This document shows positions 52,385-60,703 of a stretch of DNA of 64,000 bases, piece after piece. The translations under genes and the position numbers were made by a program. Origin of the DNA: Anaeromyxobacter dehalogenans 2CP-C (GTDB lineage: Bacteria > Myxococcota > Myxococcia > Myxococcales > Anaeromyxobacteraceae); the NCBI RefSeq assembly GCF_000013385.1, contig NC_007760.1, positions 558,001-622,000 on the forward strand, given 5' to 3'. A model generated the notes under the pieces. That model did not search any database, had not been told where the DNA came from, and saw nothing but the letters and a program-made list of their open reading frames with translations. The number at the start of each line of letters is the position of its first letter. Positions within the stretch are counted from its first letter, which is position 1.

Positions 52385-53623
52385 TCAGCGGGCCGCGCCC
52401 GCCGGGGCCGGCTGGCCCGGGGTCGCGGCGTTCGCCTGCTTCGCGCCGCCGGCCGGGACCGGGTTGACGGGGGCGCCGGGGCGCACTTTCTGGAGGCCCT
52501 CGACGATCACCTGCTCGCCGGGCTTCACGCCGGAGGTCACGAGCCACGCGTCGCCGATCACGCGCTCGGTGACCAGGTTGCGCAGCTCGACCTTGCCGCC
52601 GGCGACCACCAGCGCGGTGGGCTCACCCTTGTTGTTGCGGGCCACGGCGCGCTGCGGGACGAGCAGCGCCTGCGGGTTCACGCCCTCGGCGAGGCGGGCC
52701 CGCACGTAGGTGCCGGGGAGCAGCTCGGCGCGGGGGTTGGGGAAGATCGCGCGCAGCGCCACCGAGCCGGTGCCAGGATCCACGGTGACGTCGGCGAACT
52801 GCAGCGTGCCGGGGAGGCCGTACTCGCGGCCGTCCTCGGTGGTGAGCGCGACCTTCGCCTTGCCGGCGCCGGCGGACTGGAGCTTGCCGGCCTCGAGATC
52901 GCGGCGCATCCGGAGCAGCTCGGCGCTGGACTGCGTCACGTCCACGTAGACCGGGTCGAGCTGCTGCACGGTGGCGAGCAGCGTGGCCTGCGCCGCCTGC
53001 ACGTAGGCGCCCTCGGTCACCTCGGAGCGGCCGATGCGGCCGCCCACCGGGGAGGTGACGGTGGTGTAGCCGAGGTTGATGCGGGCGGCGTCCACCGCGG
53101 CCCGGCCGGCGGCGACGTCGGCCTCGGCCTTCTTCAGCGCGGCCACGGCGTCCTCGTGCTCCTGCCGGCTCACCGCGTTCGCGGCCACGAGCTCGGTGTA
53201 GCGCTCGGCGGTGAGCCTGGCCGACGAGAGCGTCGCCTCGGCGCGGGCGAGCTGCGCCCGGGCGCTGTCGAGCGCGGCCTGGTAGGGCGCCGGGTCGATC
53301 TTGAACAGCGGCTGCCCCTGCTTCACGTCGCTGCCCTCGGTGAACAGGCGCTTCAGCACGATGCCGTTCACGCGGGCGCGGACCTCGGCGACCTTGAACG
53401 CGGAGACGCGACCGGGCAGCTCGGTGGTGAGCGTCACCGCCTGCGGGGAGAGGGTGATCACGCCGACCTCGACCGGGCCGGGGGCGCGCGCCTCCTGCTT
53501 CTTGCCGCACCCGGCGGCGACGAGCGCGAGCGCGAGCGCGGCGGGCGCGAGCGCGCGGTTGCCGAAAAGGAGGCCGGGAGCGCGCCGCGTGGCGGCGCGA
53601 GGGGAGCGGAGGGAGGGGTTCAT
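52385..53623 (-). CDS. RND efflux membrane-fusion lipoprotein (AcrA family)
   Basis: 412 aa. A lipobox is at VAAGC (Cys39). Then come a beta-barrel/lipoyl half (VEVGVITLSPQAVTLTTELPGRVSAFKVAEVRARVNGIVLKRLF), an alpha-hairpin (about 105-190) and the second lipoyl half (YTTVTSPVGGRIGRSEVTEGAYV). It links the pump to the outer-membrane factor. The ATG at 53623 has an AAGGA 8 nt upstream. A promoter with two TetR-type operators precedes it. The C-terminus is Ala/Pro/Gly-rich. Confidence 0.94.
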   Translation of the reverse strand: MNPSLRSPRAATRRAPGLLFGNRALAPAALALALVAAGCGKKQEARAPGPVEVGVITLSPQAVTLTTELPGRVSAFKVAEVRARVNGIVLKRLFTEGSDVKQGQPLFKIDPAPYQAALDSARAQLARAEATLSSARLTAERYTELVAANAVSRQEHEDAVAALKKAEADVAAGRAAVDAARINLGYTTVTSPVGGRIGRSEVTEGAYVQAAQATLLATVQQLDPVYVDVTQSSAELLRMRRDLEAGKLQSAGAGKAKVALTTEDGREYGLPGTLQFADVTVDPGTGSVALRAIFPNPRAELLPGTYVRARLAEGVNPQALLVPQRAVARNNKGEPTALVVAGGKVELRNLVTERVIGDAWLVTSGVKPGEQVIVEGLQKVRPGAPVNPVPAGGAKQANAATPGQPAPAGAAR

Positions 53624-53675
53624 CTCGATTCCTTTGAGGCCCGGGGAACGGATCCGTGAGCCCGGGAGGGCGGTA

Positions 53676-53704
53676 CTGATAGCCGTACGCTCCGACGCGG
53701 TCAA
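53676..53704 (-). promoter_or_regulatory. promoter of the RND efflux operon
   Basis: On the minus strand TTGACC (53699-53704) and TATCAG (53676-53681) are separated by 17 nt, a good sigma-70-type match. The start would lie about 45 nt upstream of the membrane-fusion ATG. Operator 1 lies four bases upstream of the -35. Confidence 0.6.
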
Positions 53705-53707
53705 CAC

Positions 53708-53723
53708 TAAACCGTTCAGTTCA
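53708..53723. promoter_or_regulatory. TetR-type operator 1 (efflux side)
   Basis: TAAAC-CGTTCA-GTTCA is a 16-bp imperfect palindrome next to the -35 of the efflux promoter. It is a near copy of operator 2 located exactly 60 bp away in the same orientation. It is likely bound by the divergent TetR protein. Confidence 0.65.
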
Positions 53724-53753
53724 ACGAGCGGCCGAAACCTAGACGGATGAGGG

Positions 53754-53782
53754 TTGACAGTCAAGACTGAACCGTTTAGTTC
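53754..53782 (+). promoter_or_regulatory. possible promoter of the tetR gene
   Basis: TTGACA (53754-53759) is a consensus -35. A 17-nt spacer leads to a weak TAGTTC (53777-53782). This would place the start at or beyond the ATG (53790), implying a nearly leaderless message. Operator 2 overlaps the -10, as expected for autorepression. Confidence 0.35.
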
Positions 53783-53783
53783 A
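53768..53783. promoter_or_regulatory. TetR-type operator 2 (regulator side)
   Basis: TGAAC-CGTTTA-GTTCA is a 16-bp inverted repeat with perfect 5-bp arms, ending 6 bp before the tetR ATG. It shares its pattern with operator 1 and would allow the regulator to repress both its own gene and the efflux operon. Confidence 0.65.
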
Positions 53784-53789
53784 TTTCGC

Positions 53790-54416
53790 ATGGCTGAAAA
53801 CCAGGCACAGAGACCCCCCGATTGGTGCGTGGGCAAGCGCCAGCAGATCCTGGATGGGGCGCGCAAGGCGTTCCAGGAGCTCGGGTACGAGCGGGCGAGC
53901 GTGGACGTGATCGCCTCCCGTACCGGCGTCTCCAAGGCCACCCTCTACAACCATTTCCACGACAAGAGCGCGCTGTTCGTCGCCTGCTTCGAGCAGGGCT
54001 CGAACCAGATGCAGGCCGACCTCGAGGCGCTCTTCGCCGAGACGAGCGACGATCTCGAGACCGCGCTGCAGGCGGCGGGGGAGCGCATGCTCGCGAAGTT
54101 CCTCTCCCGCGAGGCGGTGGCGCTGTACCGGAGCGCGCTCGACGGGTTCCGCCTGCCCGAGATCGGGAAGATGCTGTACGAGCGCGGCCCGCGGGTCACG
54201 CACGAGCTCATCGCCGCCGCGCTCTCGCGCTGGGCGGCGCGGGGCCTGCTCCGCGTGGACGACCCGTACTACGCGGCGGTGCAGTTCGTGAACCTGTGCC
54301 ACGGCGACGTGATGATGCGGCTGCACCTGGGCGTGCTGCAGGAGGCGTCGCCGGAGGACGTCCGCGCCACCGTCCGCCGCGCGGTGCAGACGTTCCTGCG
54401 CGCGTTCCGGCCCTGA
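53790..54416 (+). CDS. TetR/AcrR-family repressor of the RND efflux operon
   Basis: 208 aa. N-terminal helix-turn-helix at about 16-62 (ILDGARKAFQELGYERASVDVIASRTGVSKATLYNHFHDKSALF) is classical TetR/AcrR. The C-terminal ligand domain resembles the AefR-like type (ALYRSALDGFRLPEIGKMLYERGP). The gene is divergent from the efflux operon, and two operators occupy the shared region. The ATG giving MAENQA was chosen over a TTG 12 codons upstream that lies within the -35. Confidence 0.92.
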   Translation: MAENQAQRPPDWCVGKRQQILDGARKAFQELGYERASVDVIASRTGVSKATLYNHFHDKSALFVACFEQGSNQMQADLEALFAETSDDLETALQAAGERMLAKFLSREAVALYRSALDGFRLPEIGKMLYERGPRVTHELIAAALSRWAARGLLRVDDPYYAAVQFVNLCHGDVMMRLHLGVLQEASPEDVRATVRRAVQTFLRAFRP

Positions 54417-54544
54417 GCCGGAACCCGGGCCCGCGCGCCGCGCGACCTCCGGGACGTTGACGCCCCGCGGCGTCCACACGTACAGAGCAGGGCAGCCGCC
54501 GGACGGACGCGCTCCCGCGCCCGGCCCGGTCGCCGGAGGCGCCC

Positions 54545-56158
54545 ATGACGCCCGCGCGAACGCCCCGCCGCACCTCGCTCGCCCTCCTCGCCGCGGCCGC
54601 CCTGACCGCGCTCGCCTGCGGCGGCGGCTCGACCCCGCCGCCGGCGGTGGACGTCTCCCCGGTGCCCGCCGCGGACCCCGGCAGCGCGCTCCCCGACGGC
54701 TGGGAGCGAGGGCCCTTCGCCGAGATCTACGTCCGCGGCTACCAGGACTCGGACGGCGACGGGGTGGGGGACCTGCGCGGCCTGGCGAGCCGGCTCGACT
54801 ACCTGGCGGAGCTGGGCGTGCGCGGGATCTGGCTCATGCCGGTCACCGCCAGCCAGGACCACGACCACGGCTACGCCGTCGCCGACTACCGCGGCGTCGA
54901 GCCCGGCTACGGCACGCTCGAGGACCTCGACGCGCTCGTCGCGGCGGCCCACGCCCGCGGCATCGGCGTGATCCTCGACTACGTCATGAACCACAGCGCG
55001 GCCACCAACCCGCTGTTCGTCAACTCCGCCGACGGCAAGTCGAACCCGTACCGCGGCTGGTACCTGTGGAAGTCGTCGCAGCCGTCCGGCTGGTCGGTGT
55101 ACGGGGGCAACCCGTGGCGGCAGTCCGGCACCGGCTGGTACTACGCGCCGTTCGCGACGAACATGCCGGACTTCGATCTCGCGAACCCGGCGGTGGCCGC
55201 GTACCACGCCGACAGCCAGCGCTTCTGGCTGAACCGCGGGGTGGACGGCTTCCGCTTCGACGCGGTGGGGATGCTGTTCGAGAACGGGCCCGGCGCCTGG
55301 AACGACCAGCCGCAGAACTACGTCCGGATGGCGGAGGTGCGGGCGCTGCTCGACGGGTACGAGCGGCGCTTCATGGTGTGCGAGGGGCCGGACGACCCGG
55401 CCGGCTTCACCGCCGCCTGCGGCAGCGCGTTCGCGTTCGGGCACCAGTACGACGTGATGGGCGCGGCGCGCGGAGACCCGGCGGCGGTCGCGCGGGTGGC
55501 CGCGTACTTCGAGGACCCGGCCCGCCACGCCGCCGCCACCATGCTCTCGAACCACGACGCCTTCGCCGGCCAGCGCCCCTGGGACCAGCTCGGCGGCGAC
55601 GAGGCGCGCTACCGGCTCGCGGCCGCGACGTACCTGCTGCAGCCCGGCATCCCGTTCATCTACTACGGCGAGGAGCTCGGGCTGGGCGGCGCCGGCTCGC
55701 TCTCCGGCGACTGGCGGCTGCGCACGCCCATGAGCTGGACCGGCGACGCGCGCACCGCCGGCTTCACCACCGGCAAGCCGTTCCGGGCGCTCCCCTCCAA
55801 CGTGGCCACGCACAACGTGGAGGCGGAGCGGGGCCGCGCGGGATCGCTGCTCGAGTTCTACCGCGAGGTGATCGCGCTCCGCCGCGCGGTGCCGGCGCTC
55901 CAGCGCGGCGGCTACGAGGGCGCGCGCGCCTCCGAGGCGACGCTCTCCTTCCGCCGCTCGCTCGGGACCTCGCACGCGCTCGTGCTCCTCAACTACGACG
56001 TCGTCCCCCTCACGCTGCAGGTGACGGGCCTCGCGCCCGGCGCCGCGCTCGCGCCGCGCCTGCCCACCACGGCGCCCGCGGCCACCGCCGACGCGGCGGG
56101 CGCGGCCTCGTTCGACCTGCCCGCGCTCACGGTCCGCGTCTACACCTGGGACGGCTGA
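54545..56158 (+). CDS. GH13 alpha-amylase-family lipoprotein
   Basis: 537 aa. A lipobox is at TALACGG (Cys about 25). The (beta/alpha)8 regions include DYVMNHS, GFRFDAV with nucleophile Asp239, CEGP with general acid Glu280 and SNHD with Asp338. A DSDGDGVGDLRG calcium-type loop near the N-terminus suggests alpha-glucan or oligosaccharide-active subfamilies. It acts at the cell surface or in the periplasm. A weak promoter (TTGACG at 54457, TACAGA at 54481) lies upstream. It ends 1 bp from the convergent PAP2 gene. Confidence 0.92.
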   Translation: MTPARTPRRTSLALLAAAALTALACGGGSTPPPAVDVSPVPAADPGSALPDGWERGPFAEIYVRGYQDSDGDGVGDLRGLASRLDYLAELGVRGIWLMPVTASQDHDHGYAVADYRGVEPGYGTLEDLDALVAAAHARGIGVILDYVMNHSAATNPLFVNSADGKSNPYRGWYLWKSSQPSGWSVYGGNPWRQSGTGWYYAPFATNMPDFDLANPAVAAYHADSQRFWLNRGVDGFRFDAVGMLFENGPGAWNDQPQNYVRMAEVRALLDGYERRFMVCEGPDDPAGFTAACGSAFAFGHQYDVMGAARGDPAAVARVAAYFEDPARHAAATMLSNHDAFAGQRPWDQLGGDEARYRLAAATYLLQPGIPFIYYGEELGLGGAGSLSGDWRLRTPMSWTGDARTAGFTTGKPFRALPSNVATHNVEAERGRAGSLLEFYREVIALRRAVPALQRGGYEGARASEATLSFRRSLGTSHALVLLNYDVVPLTLQVTGLAPGAALAPRLPTTAPAATADAAGAASFDLPALTVRVYTWDG

Positions 56159-56159
56159 C

Positions 56160-56933
56160 CTAGAACACCCCGGCGATCCCGCCCGGCGCCGGCACCAGGC
56201 GCACGTGCGCGATCGGGTGCCAGTGGAGCAGGGGCACCAGGATCCCCACCGCCGTGCCCCACCCGGCGCCGGCGAGCACGTCGGTCGCCCAGTGGCGATC
56301 CGCGGCCAGCCGCAGGTAGCCCACGACGCTCGCCGCCGCCGCGCCGCCGCCGACGATCCACGGCGCGCCCGGCGCCTCGCGCAGCGTGGCGATCGTGCCC
56401 GCCGCGGACGCCGCGGCGAACGCCGTCGCGGTGTGGCCCGACCAGAAGGAGACGCGCGAGTCGAGCGCGTGCGCGGGCCCGCTCCCGTCCCAGGCGTCCG
56501 GCCGGATCCGGTCGGTGCCCACCTTCACCAGCTCGGTGCCGAGCGTCGCGATCCCGATCGCCTCGGCGACGAGCAGCACATCCTCTGCCGCCCGCCGGGG
56601 CGCGCCCCCCGCGAGGTCGGGGACCGCCAGCGCCGCCGCCGCGCCGAGGGGCACGCCCACGCCGAGCAGGTCGGAGGCGGTCGCCGCGCGCGAGGGGTGC
56701 TTCCAGGCCAGCGTCTCGTGCGCCCAGGCGTCGAGGCGGCCCGGGCTGCACCAGCGGCAGCTGGCGGGGAGCAGGTCGCGCTCGAACCGGCGCAGGCCCA
56801 GCGCGGCCGCGAGCGCGCCCGCGGTGATCGCGCCGTCGGCCGCAGGGCTCACCTGGAGGTCCGCCGGCGCGGCGCGCGCCGGGGCGGGGGTGACCGCGAG
56901 CGCGAGCGAGAGGAGCAGCGGGTGGGCGTTCAC
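56160..56933 (-). CDS. secreted PAP2-family phosphatase
   Basis: 257 aa. GTG start and signal peptide (to about PARA). The three PAP2 motifs are KVGTDRIRPD, SFWSGHTA and DRHWATD. Several hydrophobic helices suggest a membrane-linked lipid phosphatase (phosphatidate or undecaprenyl-PP type). Its start overlaps the stop of the epoxide-hydrolase-like gene by four bases (GTGA). Confidence 0.85.
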   Translation of the reverse strand: MNAHPLLLSLALAVTPAPARAAPADLQVSPAADGAITAGALAAALGLRRFERDLLPASCRWCSPGRLDAWAHETLAWKHPSRAATASDLLGVGVPLGAAAALAVPDLAGGAPRRAAEDVLLVAEAIGIATLGTELVKVGTDRIRPDAWDGSGPAHALDSRVSFWSGHTATAFAAASAAGTIATLREAPGAPWIVGGGAAAASVVGYLRLAADRHWATDVLAGAGWGTAVGILVPLLHWHPIAHVRLVPAPGGIAGVF

Positions 56934-57814
56934 GTTCCGGACCTCCCGGCCGCTGGGCCGAGCCACTGGAGCAGCGCCGCGTTCACCTGCTCCGGCGCCT
57001 CGTTCTGCACGAAGTGGCCCGCGCCCTCGATCGGCACGATCTCCGGCGCGTTGCCGGGCGCGAGGTACGGCGCGAGCTTCGCCCGCGCGATCGTCTCCAC
57101 GCCGAGGAAGCGATCCTCGACGCCCCACAGGATCAGCGTGGGCGCGGAGACCGGCCGCGGGCGCGGCCCCGGCGAGCGGCGGCCGCGGAACGCCGCCCGG
57201 TACCAGCCGAGCGCGGCGCGCGCGGCGCCGGGCTGCAGGAACGCGCGGCGGTAGGGCTCCAGCTCCTCGGCAGGCCAGGCGCTGCGCACGTACGAGCCGC
57301 CGCGGATCGCGCGGGCCACGCCCGCGGCCCGGTCGCGCGTGAGCAGCCACTCCGGGAGGAACGGCACCTGGAACAGGAGCATGTACGACGAGCGGAGGAG
57401 CTGGCGGCGGTTGCGGCGCAGCTCGCGCGCGAACGCGCCCGGGTGCGGCGCGTTCAGGATCACGAGCCGCGAGACCACCTCCGGATGGCGGGCCGCGACC
57501 GCCCACGCCATCGCGCCGCCCCAGTCGTGCCCGATCACCACCGCGCGCTCGCGCCCGAGCGCCCGCACCAGCCCGGCCGCGTCCGCCGCCAGCGTGGCGA
57601 GGTCGAACGGCCCGCGCTTCTCGGTCGCGCCGTAGCCGCGGAGGTCGGGCGCCACCGCGCGCCAGCCGGCGGCGGCGAGCGCGGGGAGCTGGTGCCTCCA
57701 GGAGCGGGCCAGCTCCGGGAAGCCGTGCAGGAGCAGCGCGAGCGGGCCGTCGCCGGGGCCGTCGGCGAGCGCGGCGAAGCGGAGGCCGTTGGCCTGGAGC
57801 GCGAGCGTGTCCAC
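56930..57814 (-). CDS. alpha/beta-hydrolase, epoxide-hydrolase-like
   Basis: 294 aa. Motifs are HGFPE (oxyanion side), PDLRGYG, nucleophile Asp in GHDWGG, a cap with a Tyr-rich helix (SAWPAEELEPYRRAFLQPG), an acid in WGVEDRFLG and His in EGAGHFVQNEAP. The Asp nucleophile favours epoxide hydrolase or haloalkane dehalogenase over esterase; cap Tyr residues favour epoxide hydrolase. The GTG start at 57814 was chosen as the first start giving the conserved N-terminal strand. Confidence 0.86.
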   Translation of the reverse strand: MDTLALQANGLRFAALADGPGDGPLALLLHGFPELARSWRHQLPALAAAGWRAVAPDLRGYGATEKRGPFDLATLAADAAGLVRALGRERAVVIGHDWGGAMAWAVAARHPEVVSRLVILNAPHPGAFARELRRNRRQLLRSSYMLLFQVPFLPEWLLTRDRAAGVARAIRGGSYVRSAWPAEELEPYRRAFLQPGAARAALGWYRAAFRGRRSPGPRPRPVSAPTLILWGVEDRFLGVETIARAKLAPYLAPGNAPEIVPIEGAGHFVQNEAPEQVNAALLQWLGPAAGRSGT

Positions 57815-58007
57815 CGACCCAGCGTAGCGTCCGCGCGCGCACGCCGCCCGCGACTCGTGGCGAACCTCCCCGACGCGGGTATGCCCCGTCGGTGGCGCTG
57901 GCGACGCGGTGATGCGGGACTGCCGCACGCGCACGGGGGCGGTGACACTTCCGCGCATGCCGGCCTCGCCTCCAGGCGCACGGGCCGCGCTCAAGGGGGA
58001 AGACCAG

Positions 58008-58763
58008 ATGAGAACGCTCACGTGCCTCGCGGCGCTGTTGCCCGCGCTCGCCGCCGCCGACACCAGCCCGCTGCTCCTCGCGGGCGCCCAGATCGACGCC
58101 ACCGGCACCACCGCCGTCCAGACGCAGCCGATGCCGAAGGGCTGGTTCAGCACGCGCAACGTGCTCGACCGGACCAAGACGTCGCTCGTCACCCGCCTCG
58201 CGGCGGGCGCCACCACCTGCTCCGCCGACCAGGGCGTGGTGGCGACGCTGAGCAGCGTCACCGCCGGCAACTTCACGGAGGTGCTGAACCCTCAGGACCG
58301 GACGGTGCGGTACGTCTGGGACACCGTCACCGACCTGTCGCCCTTCCAGAACCGCTGGCACCACTACACCGGGTGTGACGGCGTGCAGGTGGTGCTCGGG
58401 TGCCCGGAGGCCATCCCGGTCACCTTCACCATCGAGGCGTTCGCGAAGTCGGGCACCTGCCAGACGTACGTGAACGACCTCGGCCAGACGGTGTGCGCCG
58501 CGGACCAGGCCGTCGCGATGCTCCCCGCGGTGCAGGAGGCGGATCAGGTCGCCACCGGCTGCGTGGAGGAGGGCGGGGACCCGAGCTGCGGGATCGGCCC
58601 GTGCGAGAGCGCCTGCACGCAGTCCTGCGACGCCGCGTTCCCGGTGGGCCGCGGCGCCGACAAGGGCAACGTGGCCCTGCTGAAGGCGTGCAAGGAGGCC
58701 TGCCCCTGCACGTGCAAGTACGAGCGGCCGGCGCGGTGCCCGCAGCCGCAGAACTGCGAGTGA
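58008..58763 (+). CDS. secreted cysteine-rich protein of unknown function
   Basis: 251 aa; no known family. The signal peptide ends near LAAADT (about 18). The mature chain has 16 Cys, sparse in a beta-rich N-terminal part (TRLAAGATTCSADQ, RWHHYTGCDGVQVVLGCPEA) and dense at the C-terminus (CGIGPCESACTQSC, then KACKEACPCTC and PARCPQPQNCE). The even number suggests disulfides, formed outside the cytoplasm. A strong AGGGGGA Shine-Dalgarno precedes the ATG. It is divergent from the epoxide-hydrolase-like gene. Confidence 0.75.
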   Translation: MRTLTCLAALLPALAAADTSPLLLAGAQIDATGTTAVQTQPMPKGWFSTRNVLDRTKTSLVTRLAAGATTCSADQGVVATLSSVTAGNFTEVLNPQDRTVRYVWDTVTDLSPFQNRWHHYTGCDGVQVVLGCPEAIPVTFTIEAFAKSGTCQTYVNDLGQTVCAADQAVAMLPAVQEADQVATGCVEEGGDPSCGIGPCESACTQSCDAAFPVGRGADKGNVALLKACKEACPCTCKYERPARCPQPQNCE

Positions 58764-58889
58764 GCGAGGTCGCGAGGTGGACGGGGTCGCCGGCGGCCTC
58801 CGACGCGGGCGACCCCGCCGGGCGGCCGTCCGCGAGCCGCCGCGCGGGCCGGCTTGCGGCCGGTGCGCGATCCGCCCTACACCTCTCCC

Positions 58890-59321
58890 GTGCCGCCCGA
58901 CCCCGAGCCGACGACCGCCGCGACCCGCGCCGCCCCGGCCCGCCGGCTGCTGCTCCTCGCGCTCGGCTGGACGGCGTTCGCCCTGGGCGCGATCGGGCTG
59001 CTGCTCCCCATCGTGCCCACCACGCCGTTCATGCTGGTGGCGCTCTGGGCGTTCTCGGCCAGCTCCGAGCGCTTCCACCGCTGGCTGTACACGCACCGGC
59101 TCTTCGGGCCGCCGCTGCAGAAGTGGCAGCGGGATCGCGCCATCCCGGTCTGGGTGAAGGCGATCGCGCTCGGGAGCATGGCGGTGAGCCTCGCCTGGCT
59201 GGCGTTCGTGGTGCGGCCGCCGCGCTACGCGCTCCTCGCCGCCGCGGCCCTCGTCGCCTGCGGCGCCGCGTTCGTCCTGCGCATCCCGAGCCGCCCCCGG
59301 CAGCCGGTGCGGGAGCCGTGA
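58890..59321 (+). CDS. DUF454 (YbaN-like) membrane protein
   Basis: 143 aa. The sequence LGWTAFALGAIGLLLPIVPTTPFMLVALWAFSASSERFHRWLYTHR is the DUF454 signature, followed by KWQRDRAIPVWVKA and two further TM helices. Function is unknown. The GTG at 58890 was chosen; TTG and GTG starts up to 12 codons upstream are possible. Its stop overlaps the next gene (TGATG). Confidence 0.82.
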   Translation: MPPDPEPTTAATRAAPARRLLLLALGWTAFALGAIGLLLPIVPTTPFMLVALWAFSASSERFHRWLYTHRLFGPPLQKWQRDRAIPVWVKAIALGSMAVSLAWLAFVVRPPRYALLAAAALVACGAAFVLRIPSRPRQPVREP

Positions 59322-59683
59322 TGGCGCGCCGGCGGCGCGCGCCGCTCGCGCTCCTCGGCGCCGCGGCCCTGCTGGCCGCCTGCGGCGGCGATCGCGGGCA
59401 CCGCGGGGACGGCGCGCGCCCGCCGGCCGTCACCGGGGGATGCGGCGCCGGCTGCCCCGAGGGCCAGGCCTGCGTGGACGTGCCCGGCGACGCCTGCACC
59501 TGGCCGTCCGACGCGGGCTGCCCGGGTGCCTGCGTCGTGCCGGTGTCCTGCGGCGGCTTCGCGGCGATCCGGTGCCCGGACGGCCGGGCCTGCGTGGACG
59601 ACCCGCGCGACGACTGCGCCCCGCCGCGCGGCGCGGACTGCGGCGGCCTGTGCGCGCCCGCACCCGCCGCGGGCGCGCGCTGA
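59321..59683 (+). CDS. small lipoprotein with duplicated Cys module
   Basis: 120 aa. Lipobox LLAACGG (Cys21). Two similar Cys-rich modules of about 30 residues (about 41-71 and 77-111) share C..G.CP.G.ACVD.P.D.C.P...C.G.C. Each may fold around disulfides like small knottin-type or Kazal-like domains. Lipid-anchored Cys modules of this kind are typical of myxobacteria; a protease-inhibitor or surface-binding role is possible but unproven. Confidence 0.75.
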   Translation: MARRRRAPLALLGAAALLAACGGDRGHRGDGARPPAVTGGCGAGCPEGQACVDVPGDACTWPSDAGCPGACVVPVSCGGFAAIRCPDGRACVDDPRDDCAPPRGADCGGLCAPAPAAGAR

Positions 59684-59710
59684 GCGGGGCTTCGGTCTAT
59701 CCTCCCGACC

Positions 59711-60625
59711 GTGAAGGACCTCCCCCTGAACGCGCTCCGCGCCTTCGCGCTCGTGTTCGCGCACCGCGGCGTGCGCCCCGCCGCGCGCGAGCTCGGCGTG
59801 GCCCACTCGTCGCTGAGCCGGCACCTGGCCGAGCTGGAGGCCTGGGCCGGCACCCCGCTGACCCGCGGCCCCGGCGGGCGGGCCGGGCTCTCGTTCACGC
59901 CGCAGGGCGAGGCGCTCGGCCAGGCGGCGCTCGCCGCGCTCCGCGAGCTGGAGCGGGCCGCTGCCGCGGTGCGGGAGGCGCGCTCGGAGCGCTCGGTGGT
60001 GATCTCGACCACCGCCTCCTTCGCGAGCCGCTGGCTCCTGCCGCGGCTCCCGGCGCTGGAGGCGCGCCACCCGGACCTGGAGGTCTCGGTGCTGGTGGAC
60101 CCGCGGCCGGTGGACCTCGGGACCGCGGGCGCCGGGGAGGTGGACCTCGCGATCCGGCTGGGGCGCGGCCCCTGGCGCGACCTGGACTGCCAGCCGCTGC
60201 TCGACGAGGTGCTGTACCCGGTGATGAGCCCGGCCGCCTGGCGCGCGGCGGGCTCGCCGCGCCGGCCGCCGGCGCTGGCGCGGCTGCGGCTCCTGCACGA
60301 CCGCGATCCGGGCGCGACCTGGGAGCTGTGGCGGCGCGCCCATGGGCCCGCCTCGCTGGACGTCCGGCGCGGCCCGCGCCTCGCCTCGACCGACCTCGTG
60401 CTCCGCGCCGCGGCGCAGGGGCAGGGGGTGGCGCTGGCGCGGCACCGGCTCGCCGCGGACGACGTGGCGGCCGGCCTGCTGGTCCGGCCCTTCGAGCGGT
60501 CGGTGGCGCTCGGCCCCGCCTACTGGCTGGTGCTCCCGCCGCACGCGCGCGGCCGCGCCGCCACCGCGGGGGTGGTGGCCTGGCTGGAGCAGGAGGCCCG
60601 CGCCTGCGGGCCGCTCCCGGCCTGA
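59711..60625 (+). CDS. LysR-family transcriptional regulator
   Basis: 304 aa, GTG start. N-terminal helix-turn-helix (about 5-60: LNALRAFALVFAHRGVRPAARELGVAHSSLSRHLAELEA) and a type 2 periplasmic-binding effector domain, GcvA/AmpR-like (WLLPRLPALEARHPDLEVSV, then DLAIRLGRGPWRDLDCQPL). It probably controls the following LysE-type exporter and racemase-like genes on the same strand. A hairpin dyad lies directly after its stop. Confidence 0.9.
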   Translation: MKDLPLNALRAFALVFAHRGVRPAARELGVAHSSLSRHLAELEAWAGTPLTRGPGGRAGLSFTPQGEALGQAALAALRELERAAAAVREARSERSVVISTTASFASRWLLPRLPALEARHPDLEVSVLVDPRPVDLGTAGAGEVDLAIRLGRGPWRDLDCQPLLDEVLYPVMSPAAWRAAGSPRRPPALARLRLLHDRDPGATWELWRRAHGPASLDVRRGPRLASTDLVLRAAAQGQGVALARHRLAADDVAAGLLVRPFERSVALGPAYWLVLPPHARGRAATAGVVAWLEQEARACGPLPA

Positions 60626-60626
60626 A

Positions 60627-60645
60627 CGGTCTCGTCCCGAGACCG
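60627..60645. promoter_or_regulatory. 8-bp dyad between lysR and lysE-type genes
   Basis: CGGTCTCG-TCC-CGAGACCG is a perfect inverted repeat starting 2 bp after the lysR stop and 59 bp upstream of the exporter start. It may be a terminator hairpin for the lysR message or a LysR binding site; no T-run follows. Confidence 0.45.
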
Positions 60646-60703
60646 AACCTCGCGCCCGTCCGACCGGCCCGCGCCGCAGATCCCCGGCATGGAGGGCGCC
60701 GGC

